Under the pieces are notes generated by a model. It was not told the DNA's origin. It was given only the letters and a program-made list of their open reading frames with translations, and searched no databases. Position numbers and translations under genes: made by a program. A DNA stretch of 64,000 nucleotides from DATHBD01 sp035296325 (GTDB lineage: Bacteria > Actinomycetota > Actinomycetes > Mycobacteriales > Micromonosporaceae): the NCBI GenBank assembly GCA_035296325.1, contig DATHBD010000067.1, forward strand, positions 33,855-97,854, in the 5' to 3' direction. Below are positions 16,197 to 24,015 of the stretch, in pieces. Every line of letters begins with the position of its first letter. The stretch's first letter is position 1.

Positions 16197-16928
16197 ATGA
16201 CTCAACCACCTGGAAACCCGAACCCGGTCCGCCTCGACGATCTGATCGAGGCGATCAAGAAAACCCACTCCGACGCGCTCGACCAACTCGCCGACGCGGT
16301 CATCGCCGCGGACCACCTGGGCGAAGTGGCCGACCACCTGATCGGCCACTTCGTCGACCAGGCCCGGCGCTCCGGTGCCTCCTGGACGGAGATCGGCCGG
16401 AGCATGGGCGTGAGCAAGCAGGCGGCGCAGAAGCGTTTCGTCGCCAAGGGGGAGGTCCCCGATCTGGATCCGAGCCAGGGGTTCTCCCGGTTCACGCCGC
16501 GCGCCCAGAACGTGGTGATGGCGTCGCAGAACGAGGCCCGCGCCGCGGGCAGCGCCCATATCGGACCGGTGCATGTGCTGCTGGGGCTGTTGAGCGAGCC
16601 GGACGCTCTCGCCGCGAGGGCCATCGTCGCGCAGGGTGTTCCGCTCGACCGTGTCCGGGAGGCGGTCAGCGCGTCGTTGCCGACGTCGGCGCCGGCCGAC
16701 GAGGTGCCGGCGCTCATCCCGTACGACGCCCACGCCAAGAAGGTCATGGAACTCACCTTCCGGGAGGCGCTCCGACTGGGCCACAACTACATCGGCACCG
16801 AGCACATCCTGCTGGCGCTGCTGGAACTGGAGGACGGCACGGGTCCGCTCGCCGACCTGGGCATCGACAAGGCGGTCACCGAGGCCACCGTCACCGCCGC
16901 ACTGGCGGCGCCGCCGGACCGCGGCTGA
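16197..16928 (+). CDS. Clp_N double-repeat protein with an N-terminal helix-turn-helix
   Basis: A 243-residue soluble protein. Residues about 55-82 form a helix-turn-helix (SGASWTEIGRSMGVSKQAAQKRF). The rest holds two Clp N-terminal repeats: FTPRAQNVVMASQNEARAAGSAHIGPVHVLLGLL and IPYDAHAKKVMELTFREALRLGHNYIGTEHILLALL. In ClpA/ClpC these repeats bind adaptors and substrates, but no AAA ATPase is fused here. Family members without the ATPase are common in actinobacteria and their role is unsettled; a transcription factor or substrate sensor tied to Clp proteolysis fits. Two operator palindromes cover its leaderless promoter. Confidence 0.88.
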   Translation: MTQPPGNPNPVRLDDLIEAIKKTHSDALDQLADAVIAADHLGEVADHLIGHFVDQARRSGASWTEIGRSMGVSKQAAQKRFVAKGEVPDLDPSQGFSRFTPRAQNVVMASQNEARAAGSAHIGPVHVLLGLLSEPDALAARAIVAQGVPLDRVREAVSASLPTSAPADEVPALIPYDAHAKKVMELTFREALRLGHNYIGTEHILLALLELEDGTGPLADLGIDKAVTEATVTAALAAPPDRG

Positions 16929-16953
16929 CCGGCGGCACGCCGGTGATCAGCCG
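16924..16953 (+). terminator. Hairpin after the Clp_N gene
   Basis: ACCGGCG-GCA-CGCCGGT forms a 7-bp stem that starts at the stop codon, with a partly paired GGCTG/CAGCC outside it. No U-run is seen. Confidence 0.45.
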
Positions 16954-17509
16954 CTCGGGCGCAGCATCGGGGGGTACAGCGCTGCGGCCGGACCGGCCCG
17001 GAACAGTTCGGCCGGCCGGCCGACCCGCTGCGGCCGCCGCTGCCCGGTGGCGGTCGGGAAGCAACCTCGATGACGGGCAACAGTTGTACGGCTTGAACGA
17101 GATCTACTTCGGACACCCGACCCACCAGTCGGCGCGGTACGTGCTCGCCGCGCCGGACGGCGCCCGCGAGCGCCAGTCCTCGTCCGGCGTGGTCGCCGGC
17201 ACCGGTACCGGTTCGACCGGTTGGTGTGCCTCCATCGTGCGGTCCCGGGCAGCGGCACGGACGCCGCCGCTGCCCGGTGCCGACGAGCGCGCGCTGTCCT
17301 GGTTCGTCCGGGAAGCCTGGCCGTCGCCGGGGACCGGCGTGTCCCTGACGGCCGGGCGCCTGACGACCGCCGAGCGCCTGGAACTGGTCAGCGAGGGTGA
17401 GCGCCTGGTGGTGTTCGCCGACGGGCTGGAGGCCGACCGGTTGGAGCTGTCCTGGGGCCAGCGGATCACGGTCGGGGTAGCCGACCGGTCGTTGCATCTG
17501 GTCCCGTAG
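16943..17509 (+). pseudogene. C-terminal remnant of an actinobacterial NAD-kinase-like protein
   Basis: From about 17067 to the TAG at 17507-17509 the translation matches the C-terminal half of the NAD(+)/NADH-kinase-like family: LDDGQQLYGLNEIYFGHPTH, RERQSSSGVVAGTGTGSTGW, ALSWFVREAWPSPGTGVSL, VVFADGLEADRL. Complete members are roughly 300 or more residues long. Here the nucleotide-binding N-terminal half is missing, because the Clp_N gene occupies that place. The first 40 codons after a possible GTG at 16943 are Ala/Arg/Gly-rich with no resemblance. It is either a decayed gene or a short standalone domain; decay is more likely. Confidence 0.65.
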
Positions 17510-17526
17510 TCGCGTCGCCCACCTCG

Positions 17527-18045
17527 TCAGTGGGCGTGGTGATACTGGTGGATGACCGCGTGCCCCTTTCCGCGGGAGATCAGCCACCGGTTGACCGGGG
17601 TTGTCAGTAGGAACGCGACCAGGAACGCGAACGCCAACGACCCCCAGAACACGACGCTGGCCAGGCCGGCCTCCATCGCGCCGGGCACCGCGAGCATCAC
17701 GGCGTTGTCGAGGATCTCCATCACCGTGATGGAGATCGTGTCGGCGGCCAGGGCCACCTTGAGCGCGGACCGCAGGCCGACGCCGGCGCGCAGGACGCCG
17801 CGCATGGTCAGTGCGTATCCGAAGACGAAAGCCAGGGCCACCGCCAGGATGACGGTGGGCGCGGCCGGCCAACCCAACGCCGTACCGATGACCATCCCGA
17901 GGACCTCGCCGATGGCGCAGCCGGTCAGGCAGTGCAGCGTGGCTTGTGCGGCCATTGCCCACGTGGTGGTGGTTCCCGCCGGACCGGGCGCGGTGTGGTG
18001 GGAATGGTCGGTGTGCGCGGACGGGTGATGAGACGTGGCGTCCAT
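17527..18045 (-). CDS. His-rich DUF4396 membrane protein, probable metal handling
   Basis: A 172-residue integral membrane protein. The N-terminus is rich in His (MDATSHHPSAHTDHSHH) and the C-terminus ends HQYHHAH. In between are four hydrophobic helices of the DUF4396 family (ATLHCLTGCAIGEVLGMVIG, VILAVALAFVFGYALTM, ISITVMEILDNAVMLAV, VVFWGSLAFAFLVAFLLT). A CsoR-like operator 27 bp upstream suggests copper or another thiophilic metal as signal. ATG at 18045 is set by GGGAGG 6 nt upstream. Transport activity is inferred, not shown by motifs. Confidence 0.8.
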   Translation of the reverse strand: MDATSHHPSAHTDHSHHTAPGPAGTTTTWAMAAQATLHCLTGCAIGEVLGMVIGTALGWPAAPTVILAVALAFVFGYALTMRGVLRAGVGLRSALKVALAADTISITVMEILDNAVMLAVPGAMEAGLASVVFWGSLAFAFLVAFLLTTPVNRWLISRGKGHAVIHQYHHAH

Positions 18046-18071
18046 GAGATGCCTCCCTTTCACGCAGCGAC

Positions 18072-18089
18072 TATACCCCATGGGGGTAT
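18072..18089 (-). promoter_or_regulatory. CsoR-like operator upstream of the DUF4396 gene
   Basis: TATACCCCATGGGGGTAT matches the CsoR/RicR/NreA-type core, in which a G/C run in each arm is bordered by ATAC and GTAT. The arms are offset by one base. In this family the repressor leaves DNA when it binds Cu(I) or another metal or sulfur signal. No csoR gene lies in the window. Confidence 0.65.
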
Positions 18090-18333
18090 CAAACGGAATG
18101 GGTCACGAGCTCCGGTCATACGGAACTGCCCAGGCCCATGCGCCCACCCAGGGGCGCTTCCGTGTCGCGACTCGGGTCAATCCCGCTCCACGATGGACGG
18201 GGTCTACGACGTTGCCCGATGGTGCAGCGTGTACCTCGGGATGCTGACATCAACGACCATCATCGTGAACAATCACCTCAGCGAGGTCGGGTGCATGGAG
18301 TGCCTCGGCCGGCAGACGAGGCGGGGTGGCGAC

Positions 18334-19362
18334 ATGTCGCAGGTGGCGAACAGGATCTGGCGATCAGCGCACCGCCCTCGGTGGCTCATCGCACCGCTGG
18401 CGGCCGCCCTACTGGTGCTCACGCTGGCCGCTCCGGCCGCCGCCGCCGAGCCGGACACCATGCGGCCGACGATGCCCGGCCCGGCGGTCGCCAGTGACGT
18501 CACCACCGACTCCGTCACCCTGCGGTGGGACGCTTCCACCGACAACGTCGGGGTGGCCGGCTACTACGTCCACGTTCTTTACGGCGACACCGCCGAGCGC
18601 AGGACCACGACGACGAACTCCATCACCATCACCGGCCTGGTCCCATCGCGCACCTACTGGTTCCGGGTGACCGCGTTCGACGCCGCCGGAAACCAGACCA
18701 GCTCGTTTACGATCCTGATCGTTACCATGGCCCCGGGTGATGTCGTCGGCCCCAGTGCGCCCGGCACCCCGACGGCGTCCCAGATCGGCCCGAATTCGGT
18801 CCGGCTCGAGTGGCCGCGGTCCACGGACGACCTCTACGTCCGGTCCTACAATATCTTCCGCATCGAGGGTGGCCGACAAACGCTCTGGACATCAGTGCCG
18901 GGGCACCTGACGTCGGCCACGGTGACCGGTCTGCAGAGCGGCACCCCGTACACCTTCGCGATTTCCGCGTCCGACGCCGCCGGGAACGTCTCGCTGCTGT
19001 CCGCTCCGGTCCACGTGACCACCGCCTCCACGCTGCCGGTGCTGTGTCAGGTCCAGTACCGGGTCACCCGGGAGTGGCCGGGCGGATTCCAGGCCGCGGT
19101 GCGGATCACCAACGTGACGGGTTCACCGGTCTCGACGTGGAAAGCGACCTGGGCCTTCCCGGACGGCCAGACCGTGGGGCACCTCTGGGGCGGTGTCCTG
19201 GAGAGCCAGACCGACGGATCCGTCACCGTGCGGAACGCGGCTTGGAATGGCACCATCGCGCCGCAGTCCAGCGTCGACTTCGGGTTCGTCGGCACCGGAA
19301 GCACCCCCACCGGCCCGCCCGGCATCTTCGGCGTCAACAACGTCGGGTGCTTCCGGGCGTAG
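18334..19362 (+). CDS. Secreted protein with two FN3 domains and a C-terminal CBM2 cellulose-binding module
   Basis: A 342-residue exported protein without a catalytic domain. The signal peptide is RWLIAPLAAALLVLTLAAPAAAA. FN3 domain 1 covers about residues 44-130 (SVTLRWDASTDNVGVAGYYV, YWFRVTAFDAAGNQ). FN3 domain 2 covers about 135-225 (SVRLEWPRSTDDLYVRSYNIF, FAISASDAAGN). A CBM2 of about 105 residues ends the protein (CQVQYRVTREWPGGFQAAVRITN, TWAFPDGQTV, FGFVGTGSTPTGPPGIFGVNNVGC). It probably attaches to cellulose or chitin. ATG at 18334 sits just before the signal sequence; an upstream ATG at 18295 is possible. Confidence 0.85.
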   Translation: MSQVANRIWRSAHRPRWLIAPLAAALLVLTLAAPAAAAEPDTMRPTMPGPAVASDVTTDSVTLRWDASTDNVGVAGYYVHVLYGDTAERRTTTTNSITITGLVPSRTYWFRVTAFDAAGNQTSSFTILIVTMAPGDVVGPSAPGTPTASQIGPNSVRLEWPRSTDDLYVRSYNIFRIEGGRQTLWTSVPGHLTSATVTGLQSGTPYTFAISASDAAGNVSLLSAPVHVTTASTLPVLCQVQYRVTREWPGGFQAAVRITNVTGSPVSTWKATWAFPDGQTVGHLWGGVLESQTDGSVTVRNAAWNGTIAPQSSVDFGFVGTGSTPTGPPGIFGVNNVGCFRA

Positions 19363-19373
19363 CTCTTTCCGGG

Positions 19374-19391
19374 CCGGGCGGATTCGCCCGG
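19374..19391. terminator. Short hairpin between convergent genes
   Basis: CCGGGCG-GATT-CGCCCGG, a 7-bp stem that exactly fills the gap between the CBM2 gene and the corA stop codon. It could serve both transcripts. Confidence 0.45.
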
Positions 19392-20492
19392 TCAGAGCCA
19401 CCCGGCCCGGCGTAGGTAGCGATAGAGCACGACCGAACTGGTCAGCATGATGGTGAGGATGAGCGGATAGCCGTACCGCCATTGCAGTTCGGGCATGAAC
19501 TTGAAGTTCATGCCGTATATGCCGGCGATCGCGGTCTGCATGGCGGCCAGCGCCGCCCATGACGCGATCTTCCGCATGTCGTTGTTCTGGTCGACGGTGA
19601 CCTGGGCCAGCCGGGCCTGCAGGATGGAGTTCAGGAGGTCGTCGTAGGCGTTGACCCGGTCCACGACCCGGTTGTGGTGGTCTGCGACGTCGCGGAAGTA
19701 CCGGCGGATCTCCTTGGGTAGCCGGACCAGGCGACCCTCCAGGATGGTCGTCAGGGGCTGCTGCAGTGGTACGACCGCGGAGCGGAATTCGACCAGCTCC
19801 CGCTTGAGCTGGTAGATCTGGCCGATGCTGGAGCCGGCGGTCCGCCGGAACACCTGAGCCTCGACGACATCCAGATCGCGCTGGATGGCGGCGGTGATGT
19901 CAAGGTAGGTGTCGACGACCCGGTCGCAGACGGCGTGCACGACGGCCCACGGTCCGTCTGCGAGTCGCTCCCGGTTGCCCTCCAGATCGGCGCGCACGGA
20001 GCGTAGCTCCCCGATGGATCCGTGCCGCACGGTGACCACGAACTTGTCGCCGACGAAGATCCGCACCGATCCGGTGTTGATCACCTCGCTGGTCTCGGTG
20101 AGTTCCGCGTGCTGCACGTAGTTGGCGGCCCGGACCACCAGGAACACGACATCCTCGTACCGTTCCAGCTTGGGTCGCTGTTCGGCGGAGAGCACATCCT
20201 CCACAGCCAGCGGATGGAGGTCGAAGGTCGCGGCGATGGTGGCGAACTCGGCGTCCGCGGGCTCGTGCAGCCCGATCCAGATGAACGCGTCCGGTGTCCG
20301 GCGAGCCTCCGCGAACATCTCCGCGACCGAGGGGGCGCCGGGCTGCCTGATGCCTTGCACGTACAGGGCGCAGTCGACCACCGCGTTGGAACCGTTGCGT
20401 CCGTTCGTGGCCGGTGCCGGGTCGGTCGCTGGCGCCTGGGCCTGCGCCTGGGCACCGAATGGCGGCATCCGCCAACCGCTACGTCGCGTCAC
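19392..20492 (-). CDS. corA: CorA family magnesium/cobalt transporter
   Basis: A 366-residue inner-membrane channel for Mg2+ and other divalent ions. A cytoplasmic N-terminal domain of about 300 residues (FIWIGLHEPADAEFATIAATFDLHPLAVEDVL) is followed by two C-terminal membrane helices with the selectivity motif GMN in IYGMNFKFMPEL. The first about 35 residues are an Ala/Gln/Pro-rich extension; an ATG at residue 9 is an alternative start. It is followed on the plus side by the convergent CBM2 gene and preceded by a small membrane protein gene on the same strand. Confidence 0.95.
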   Translation of the reverse strand: MTRRSGWRMPPFGAQAQAQAPATDPAPATNGRNGSNAVVDCALYVQGIRQPGAPSVAEMFAEARRTPDAFIWIGLHEPADAEFATIAATFDLHPLAVEDVLSAEQRPKLERYEDVVFLVVRAANYVQHAELTETSEVINTGSVRIFVGDKFVVTVRHGSIGELRSVRADLEGNRERLADGPWAVVHAVCDRVVDTYLDITAAIQRDLDVVEAQVFRRTAGSSIGQIYQLKRELVEFRSAVVPLQQPLTTILEGRLVRLPKEIRRYFRDVADHHNRVVDRVNAYDDLLNSILQARLAQVTVDQNNDMRKIASWAALAAMQTAIAGIYGMNFKFMPELQWRYGYPLILTIMLTSSVVLYRYLRRAGWL

Positions 20493-20549
20493 GACTGAAC
20501 CTCCGCTGTGCCTGCTGCCTGGACCGTGCGCCCTGGAGTCGACGCGTCA

Positions 20550-20675
20550 TCAGTCTGCCGGGTTGCCGGTGCCCGAATCGGGGCTGACCGCAATGAGCAC
20601 CGTGATCAAGATGATCCACAGGGCGAACGCCACCACCAACAGCACGGGCACCATCCGCCGTATCGAGGTCTTCAT
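20550..20675 (-). CDS. Small single-pass membrane protein (41 aa)
   Basis: A 41-residue protein, MKTSIRRMVPVLLVVAFALW followed by IILITVLIAV and a short polar tail SPDSGTGNPAD. It has a positively charged N-terminus and one long hydrophobic helix. A strong GGAGGGAGGG lies just upstream of the ATG with a good spacer, which is the main reason to call it a gene. It lies 58 bp upstream of corA on the same strand and may be co-transcribed with it. Function is unknown; small membrane partners of Mg2+ transport exist in other bacteria, but a link here is speculative. Confidence 0.65.
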   Translation of the reverse strand: MKTSIRRMVPVLLVVAFALWIILITVLIAVSPDSGTGNPAD

Positions 20676-20778
20676 GTCGTTCCCTCCCTCCCTGCGTCCG
20701 GCTCACATTCAAGCAAGGTGGAGTCAGGTCATGCGAACCGGTCGCCGGGGGGTACGTCCCGCCCGACCTTGCTGGACG

Positions 20779-21210
20779 TCAGGAGCGTCGACGGACGATC
20801 AGGACCTCACGCAGTGCGAGGGTGAGAACCGAGACGAGCGCGGTCGCCATGCTGAGGCCGACAAGCAGCAGGATCATGCCGACCCCGTACAGGCCGGTGT
20901 CGTCGGTGCGGGCCGCCTGTATGGTCCAGGCTGCGGTGAACGCCAGGACCAGCGCGGCGGATGCCGGCAGAGGCCGGACGCCGGCCAGCAACGCGCCCAC
21001 GAACAACGTAAGCAGCGACAAGGCGCAGCCAATCACCTGCCACGCTTCATACGGCCCCGAGCCCACTCCCGTGACGGGGTCCACCTGGTACTGCTGGTCC
21101 CAGCCCAGCCACGCTACCCATGACAGCGCGGAGCAGACGGCGACAGCCAGGACTCCGAGTGCCTGGAACCGGAACCCGACGGGCGTGCGGCCGGAGGAGG
21201 TGAACGTCAT
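20779..21210 (-). CDS. Hypothetical four-helix membrane protein
   Basis: A 143-residue protein with four hydrophobic segments: FQALGVLAVAVCSALSWVAWL, VIGCALSLLTLFVGALLAGV, ASAALVLAFTAAWTIQAA and YGVGMILLLVGLSMATALVSVLTLAL. The second loop has DQQYQVDPVTGVGSGPYEAWQV. It ends in a basic RRRS tail. I do not recognise a named family. Confidence 0.65.
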   Translation of the reverse strand: MTFTSSGRTPVGFRFQALGVLAVAVCSALSWVAWLGWDQQYQVDPVTGVGSGPYEAWQVIGCALSLLTLFVGALLAGVRPLPASAALVLAFTAAWTIQAARTDDTGLYGVGMILLLVGLSMATALVSVLTLALREVLIVRRRS

Positions 21211-21327
21211 GCCCAGAGGCTATGACTTCTGCCCGCGCTCTCACCTGAGCTGTGATGCTCAGCCGGCCTGAGCTTCGGTACCCACCCTCACCCACCGTGG
21301 CGTGCGGTTTTCCGCACCCCACGGTGT

Positions 21328-21621
21328 TCAGCTGAGCCCGCGGTGGGCGGCCCACAGTGTGCTGGCGCGGCTGGCGGCGTGGTCGACCAGCGCCACCAGC
21401 TCGGGCCGGTCGGGCACGGGGAACGAGACGTACGTGCCGCGGCCGCCGCCGGTCGGTCGACCGTACGCCTTGGCCGCGAGGCGCCCGTCCGGAAGGAGGC
21501 GGACGTTGAGCGTGGTCAACGTGAACTGCTCGCCGCGTCGGATGTCGGTCCAGCGGAGCGCTTCGGGGATCATCACGTTGATCGCCAGGGCACTCACATC
21601 GAGGGCGACGTCGCTGCTCAT
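21328..21621 (-). CDS. Hypothetical 97-aa protein coupled to the serine hydrolase gene
   Basis: A 97-residue soluble protein (VMIPEALRWTDIRRGEQFTLTTLNVRLLPDGRLAAKAYGRP) without a recognised domain. Its ATG overlaps the stop codon of the upstream serine hydrolase gene (ATGA), so the two form a transcription unit. Codon usage looks normal for the genome. Confidence 0.6.
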   Translation of the reverse strand: MSSDVALDVSALAINVMIPEALRWTDIRRGEQFTLTTLNVRLLPDGRLAAKAYGRPTGGGRGTYVSFPVPDRPELVALVDHAASRASTLWAAHRGLS

Positions 21622-22702
21622 GGATGCATGCTCTCACGCGCGGCGGTGAGCACCGCCGCGCCGAGACGGTGGTTCTCCGGGCCCGGGTAGCCGAACCGCC
21701 GCCGCACGTAGCCGTACGCCACGCCGGCGTCGGCGTCGGCCCAGCCGACGGAGCCGGTCGCGCCGGTATGCCCGATGGTGCGGCGCCCGAGATACGGATA
21801 GACGCCCGGGAGATTCTCGAAGCCGAGCGCGAAGTGGTCCACCTGCTCGGTGACCAGGTCCACGCCGAGCGAGTAGGGGGTGGCGAACTCGGTGATGGTG
21901 TCCGGGCGTAGCAGCCCGGGTCGCCCGTCGACGGGTCCGATGGCCGCCGCGTACATCCGGGCCACGCCGCGGGCGTTGCCGACACCGCCCGCGGACGCCG
22001 AGCCGAGGGCGCGGACGAACCGCGTGTTAGCGAAGTCGCCCAGGTCGACGGAGAGGTTGAAGGCGATGGCGAGCAACGAGTCAGGATCAACCTCCGGTGC
22101 CGGTTGTACAGCCGGCAGGAGCGGACGGAAGCGCGACTCCAACTCCTCGGGCAGACCCATCCACAGGTCCAGCTCGTACGGCTCGCGCAGCCGCTCGGCG
22201 TACCACTGCTGCACCGACCGGCCGGTGACCGCGCGCAGTTCGGCGTCGAGCAACGCGCCCATGGCGAAAGCGTGGTACCCATACGCGGTGCCGGGCTCCC
22301 AGAACGGCTTCTGGCCGGCAAGCCGGGCCGCGAGGACCTGATCGTCGGCCAACTCCGCGATGGTGAAGCCGCCCGGCACACCGATCAGGCCGGACCGGTG
22401 CCCGAGCAACTCCCGCACGGTGAGCGGGAACGGCACGCTCCGCGCCTGCTCGTCCAGGTGCAGCACGCCGTCCTGCACGAGCAGCGCGGCCACCAGGTGT
22501 GCGGCGCCCTTGGTGACGGAGTAGACCCGGTCAGCGAGTCCCCGTCGATCTCGCCGCCGCCCCAGAGGTCGACGACCTGCACACCGTGGTGGTAGACGGC
22601 GAGTTGGGAACCGGTATCGACCGGCTCGGCGGCAAGGAAGGCGGCAAACTCCTCACGGACCGGCTCGAACCCGGCCGCGACCTGTCCCCGTACGTCAGTC
22701 AT
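21618..22702 (-). pseudogene. Serine hydrolase (class C beta-lactamase fold), frameshifted
   Basis: Two frames together give one beta-lactamase/EstB-type protein of about 360 residues. The N-terminal part (MTDVRGQVAAGFEPVREEFAA to VYHHGVQVVDLWGGGEIDGDSLT) reads in one frame and the rest in another (YSVTKGAAHLVAALLVQDGV). Adding one base in the GACCCGG run near 22536-22540 joins them through the catalytic SxxK motif (SVTK) without loss. The Tyr motif YGYHAFAMGAL is intact. The break is therefore a single-base deletion or a sequencing error. Substrate unknown; such proteins are often esterases or D-amino-acid peptidases. Confidence 0.8.
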
Positions 22703-22756
22703 GTTCGCATTCTGGCCCCAGGGCGGGAGGTAGGCCACGTCCGGCTAATCACAGGG

Positions 22757-23040
22757 GTGGCGGGAATATCCGCCGGCGTGTCCGGGCCGCCGGCTGTTCC
22801 GGTGGCAGTCGCGCGCGCCGAGGTTCCGAGCCCGGAGCTGAGCAGGTACTTCTACACGGCGGTCGGTGGGGACTGGTTCTGGCTCGACCGACTCTCGTGG
22901 GATTGGCAGCAGTGGTACGAGTGGCTTGACCGGCCGGGGGTGGAGACGTGGGTGGCGTCGGTACGCGGTACCCCGGGGGGTATGTGGAGTTGGACGGACA
23001 CCGCGAGGGAGGGTCGTTGCCCGCGGTTAGCTTCGCGTGA
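22757..23040 (+). pseudogene. Truncated GNAT acetyltransferase remnant
   Basis: The segment PSPELSRYFYTAVGGDWFWL with the following WYEWLDRPGVETWVASVRGTP is the N-terminal part of an actinobacterial GNAT N-acetyltransferase. After a run of six G at 22975-22980 the frame must shift by one to continue as GYVELDGHREGG, then it diverges and stops at 23038-23040. The acetyl-CoA binding core of the family is absent. It is a decayed copy, cut off before the region that leads to the toxin-antitoxin-like pair. Confidence 0.65.
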
Positions 23041-23203
23041 TCGGGCATCTCAAGCACGCTAGGGCGGCACTTCGCTGTTCGCTACCTCGCGGCACCCAAG
23101 TAGCGCGGGGGCGTTTCGATGGACGTCAAGCGAGGTCGAAGTCGGCGCGATTTGAGCTCACGCTGCAAGGATCATCCATTCGCCGACCCACGCTGGGCAG
23201 ACA

Positions 23204-23233
23204 TTGTCGTACACGAACGCTACCGTTGATACA
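23204..23233 (+). promoter_or_regulatory. Predicted promoter of the toxin-antitoxin-like pair
   Basis: TTGTCG (23204-23209), an 18-bp spacer and GATACA (23228-23233), followed by GGAGGA at 23245-23250 and an ATG at 23256. The hexamers only partly match consensus. Confidence 0.3.
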
Positions 23234-23255
23234 CCAGCGGCAACGGAGGACCACC

Positions 23256-23465
23256 ATGGCGGCAAACCTTGACACCGACGCGGCGGCGGATGTGGGCGAA
23301 ATCACGCCCGAGCAACAGCGTGAGCTGGTCGAACGCGAGGCGCAACGCAACTTCGGCATGTCCGCTGAGGAGTTCGCCCGACGTTGGCGCGCCGGGGAGT
23401 ACCGCGGCCACGATGACCCGAAAGTGACGCGGGTGGCTATGCTGCTACCTGATGCCTGGTCGTAA
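23256..23465 (+). CDS. Small acidic protein, antitoxin-like
   Basis: A 69-residue protein, acidic at the N-terminus and helical after it (ITPEQQRELVEREAQRNFGM, SAEEFARRWRAGEYRG). The segment FGMSAEEFARRWRAGEY is of the kind seen in small antitoxins that end in a helix followed by a flexible tail (HDDPKVTRVAMLLPDAW). Its last 14 bases overlap the start of the next gene. Strong GGAGGA with a 5-nt spacer. The antitoxin assignment is inferred from size, charge and overlap, not from a recognised family. Confidence 0.6.
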   Translation: MAANLDTDAAADVGEITPEQQRELVEREAQRNFGMSAEEFARRWRAGEYRGHDDPKVTRVAMLLPDAWS

Positions 23466-24015
23466 CCCGTATGAGGCTTTTGGCGCGTTTGTGAGCCCAC
23501 TCGCGAGCGCGCTGTCGTGTGTGGCGACAACGAAAATGACCACGTCGCCGGGCGGCAAGAAGGAGATGAATACGGTCCACACCCTGTTCGTTACTGGCCC
23601 CGGCAACATCGACGGGTACCTGCGCCTCAGGGGGCCAGCCGGCCTGGAGATGAGCGCCCGCCTGTTCTACGAGATCATCCGCGATTCACGGGATGGGTAC
23701 GGGCCGTACCGGGTGACGACGCGCGGCTACGAATACTCACTGCGGACCGCCGACGGCTGCGCTGTGATCGGCTACCACTGGCACCCGCTCGGAAACTCGC
23801 ACGTCACGGTGCCACACCTGCACCTAGGGGCGACCCAGTTGCGCCCTAACGCGATCCTGACTGGCAAGGGGCATTACCCGACCGGCCGGATCACGTTCGA
23901 GGCCGTCGTGAAGTCGGCCATCGATCACGGCGCTGAACCGGTACGTGACGACTGGGATGCCCGCCTCGCCGAGACCGAACTGCGGCATCTGCAGCATCGG
24001 ACATGGGGCGGGTAG
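23452..24015 (+). CDS. Hypothetical protein, possible toxin partner
   Basis: A 187-residue protein. After about 40 residues that may be translated or may be upstream of the true start (an ATG in KKEMNTVHTL is at codon 39), there is one compact domain with FVTGPGNIDGYLRLRGPAGL, LFYEIIRDSRDGYGPYRVTTRGYEYSL, IGYHWHPLGNSHVTVPHLHLGA and ITFEAVVKSAI. The His-rich strand (HWHP, HVTVPHLHLG) could be an active or metal site. I do not recognise the family. The overlap with the 69-residue gene and the site next to a tRNA gene suggest a two-gene defence or addiction module. Confidence 0.6.
   Translation: MPGRNPYEAFGAFVSPLASALSCVATTKMTTSPGGKKEMNTVHTLFVTGPGNIDGYLRLRGPAGLEMSARLFYEIIRDSRDGYGPYRVTTRGYEYSLRTADGCAVIGYHWHPLGNSHVTVPHLHLGATQLRPNAILTGKGHYPTGRITFEAVVKSAIDHGAEPVRDDWDARLAETELRHLQHRTWGG

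Noticed and set aside
18138..18497. Alternative start of the CBM2 protein far upstream, with frames in the 18100-18330 area
   Set aside because: The added residues show no domain, and the signal peptide sits right after the ATG at 18334.
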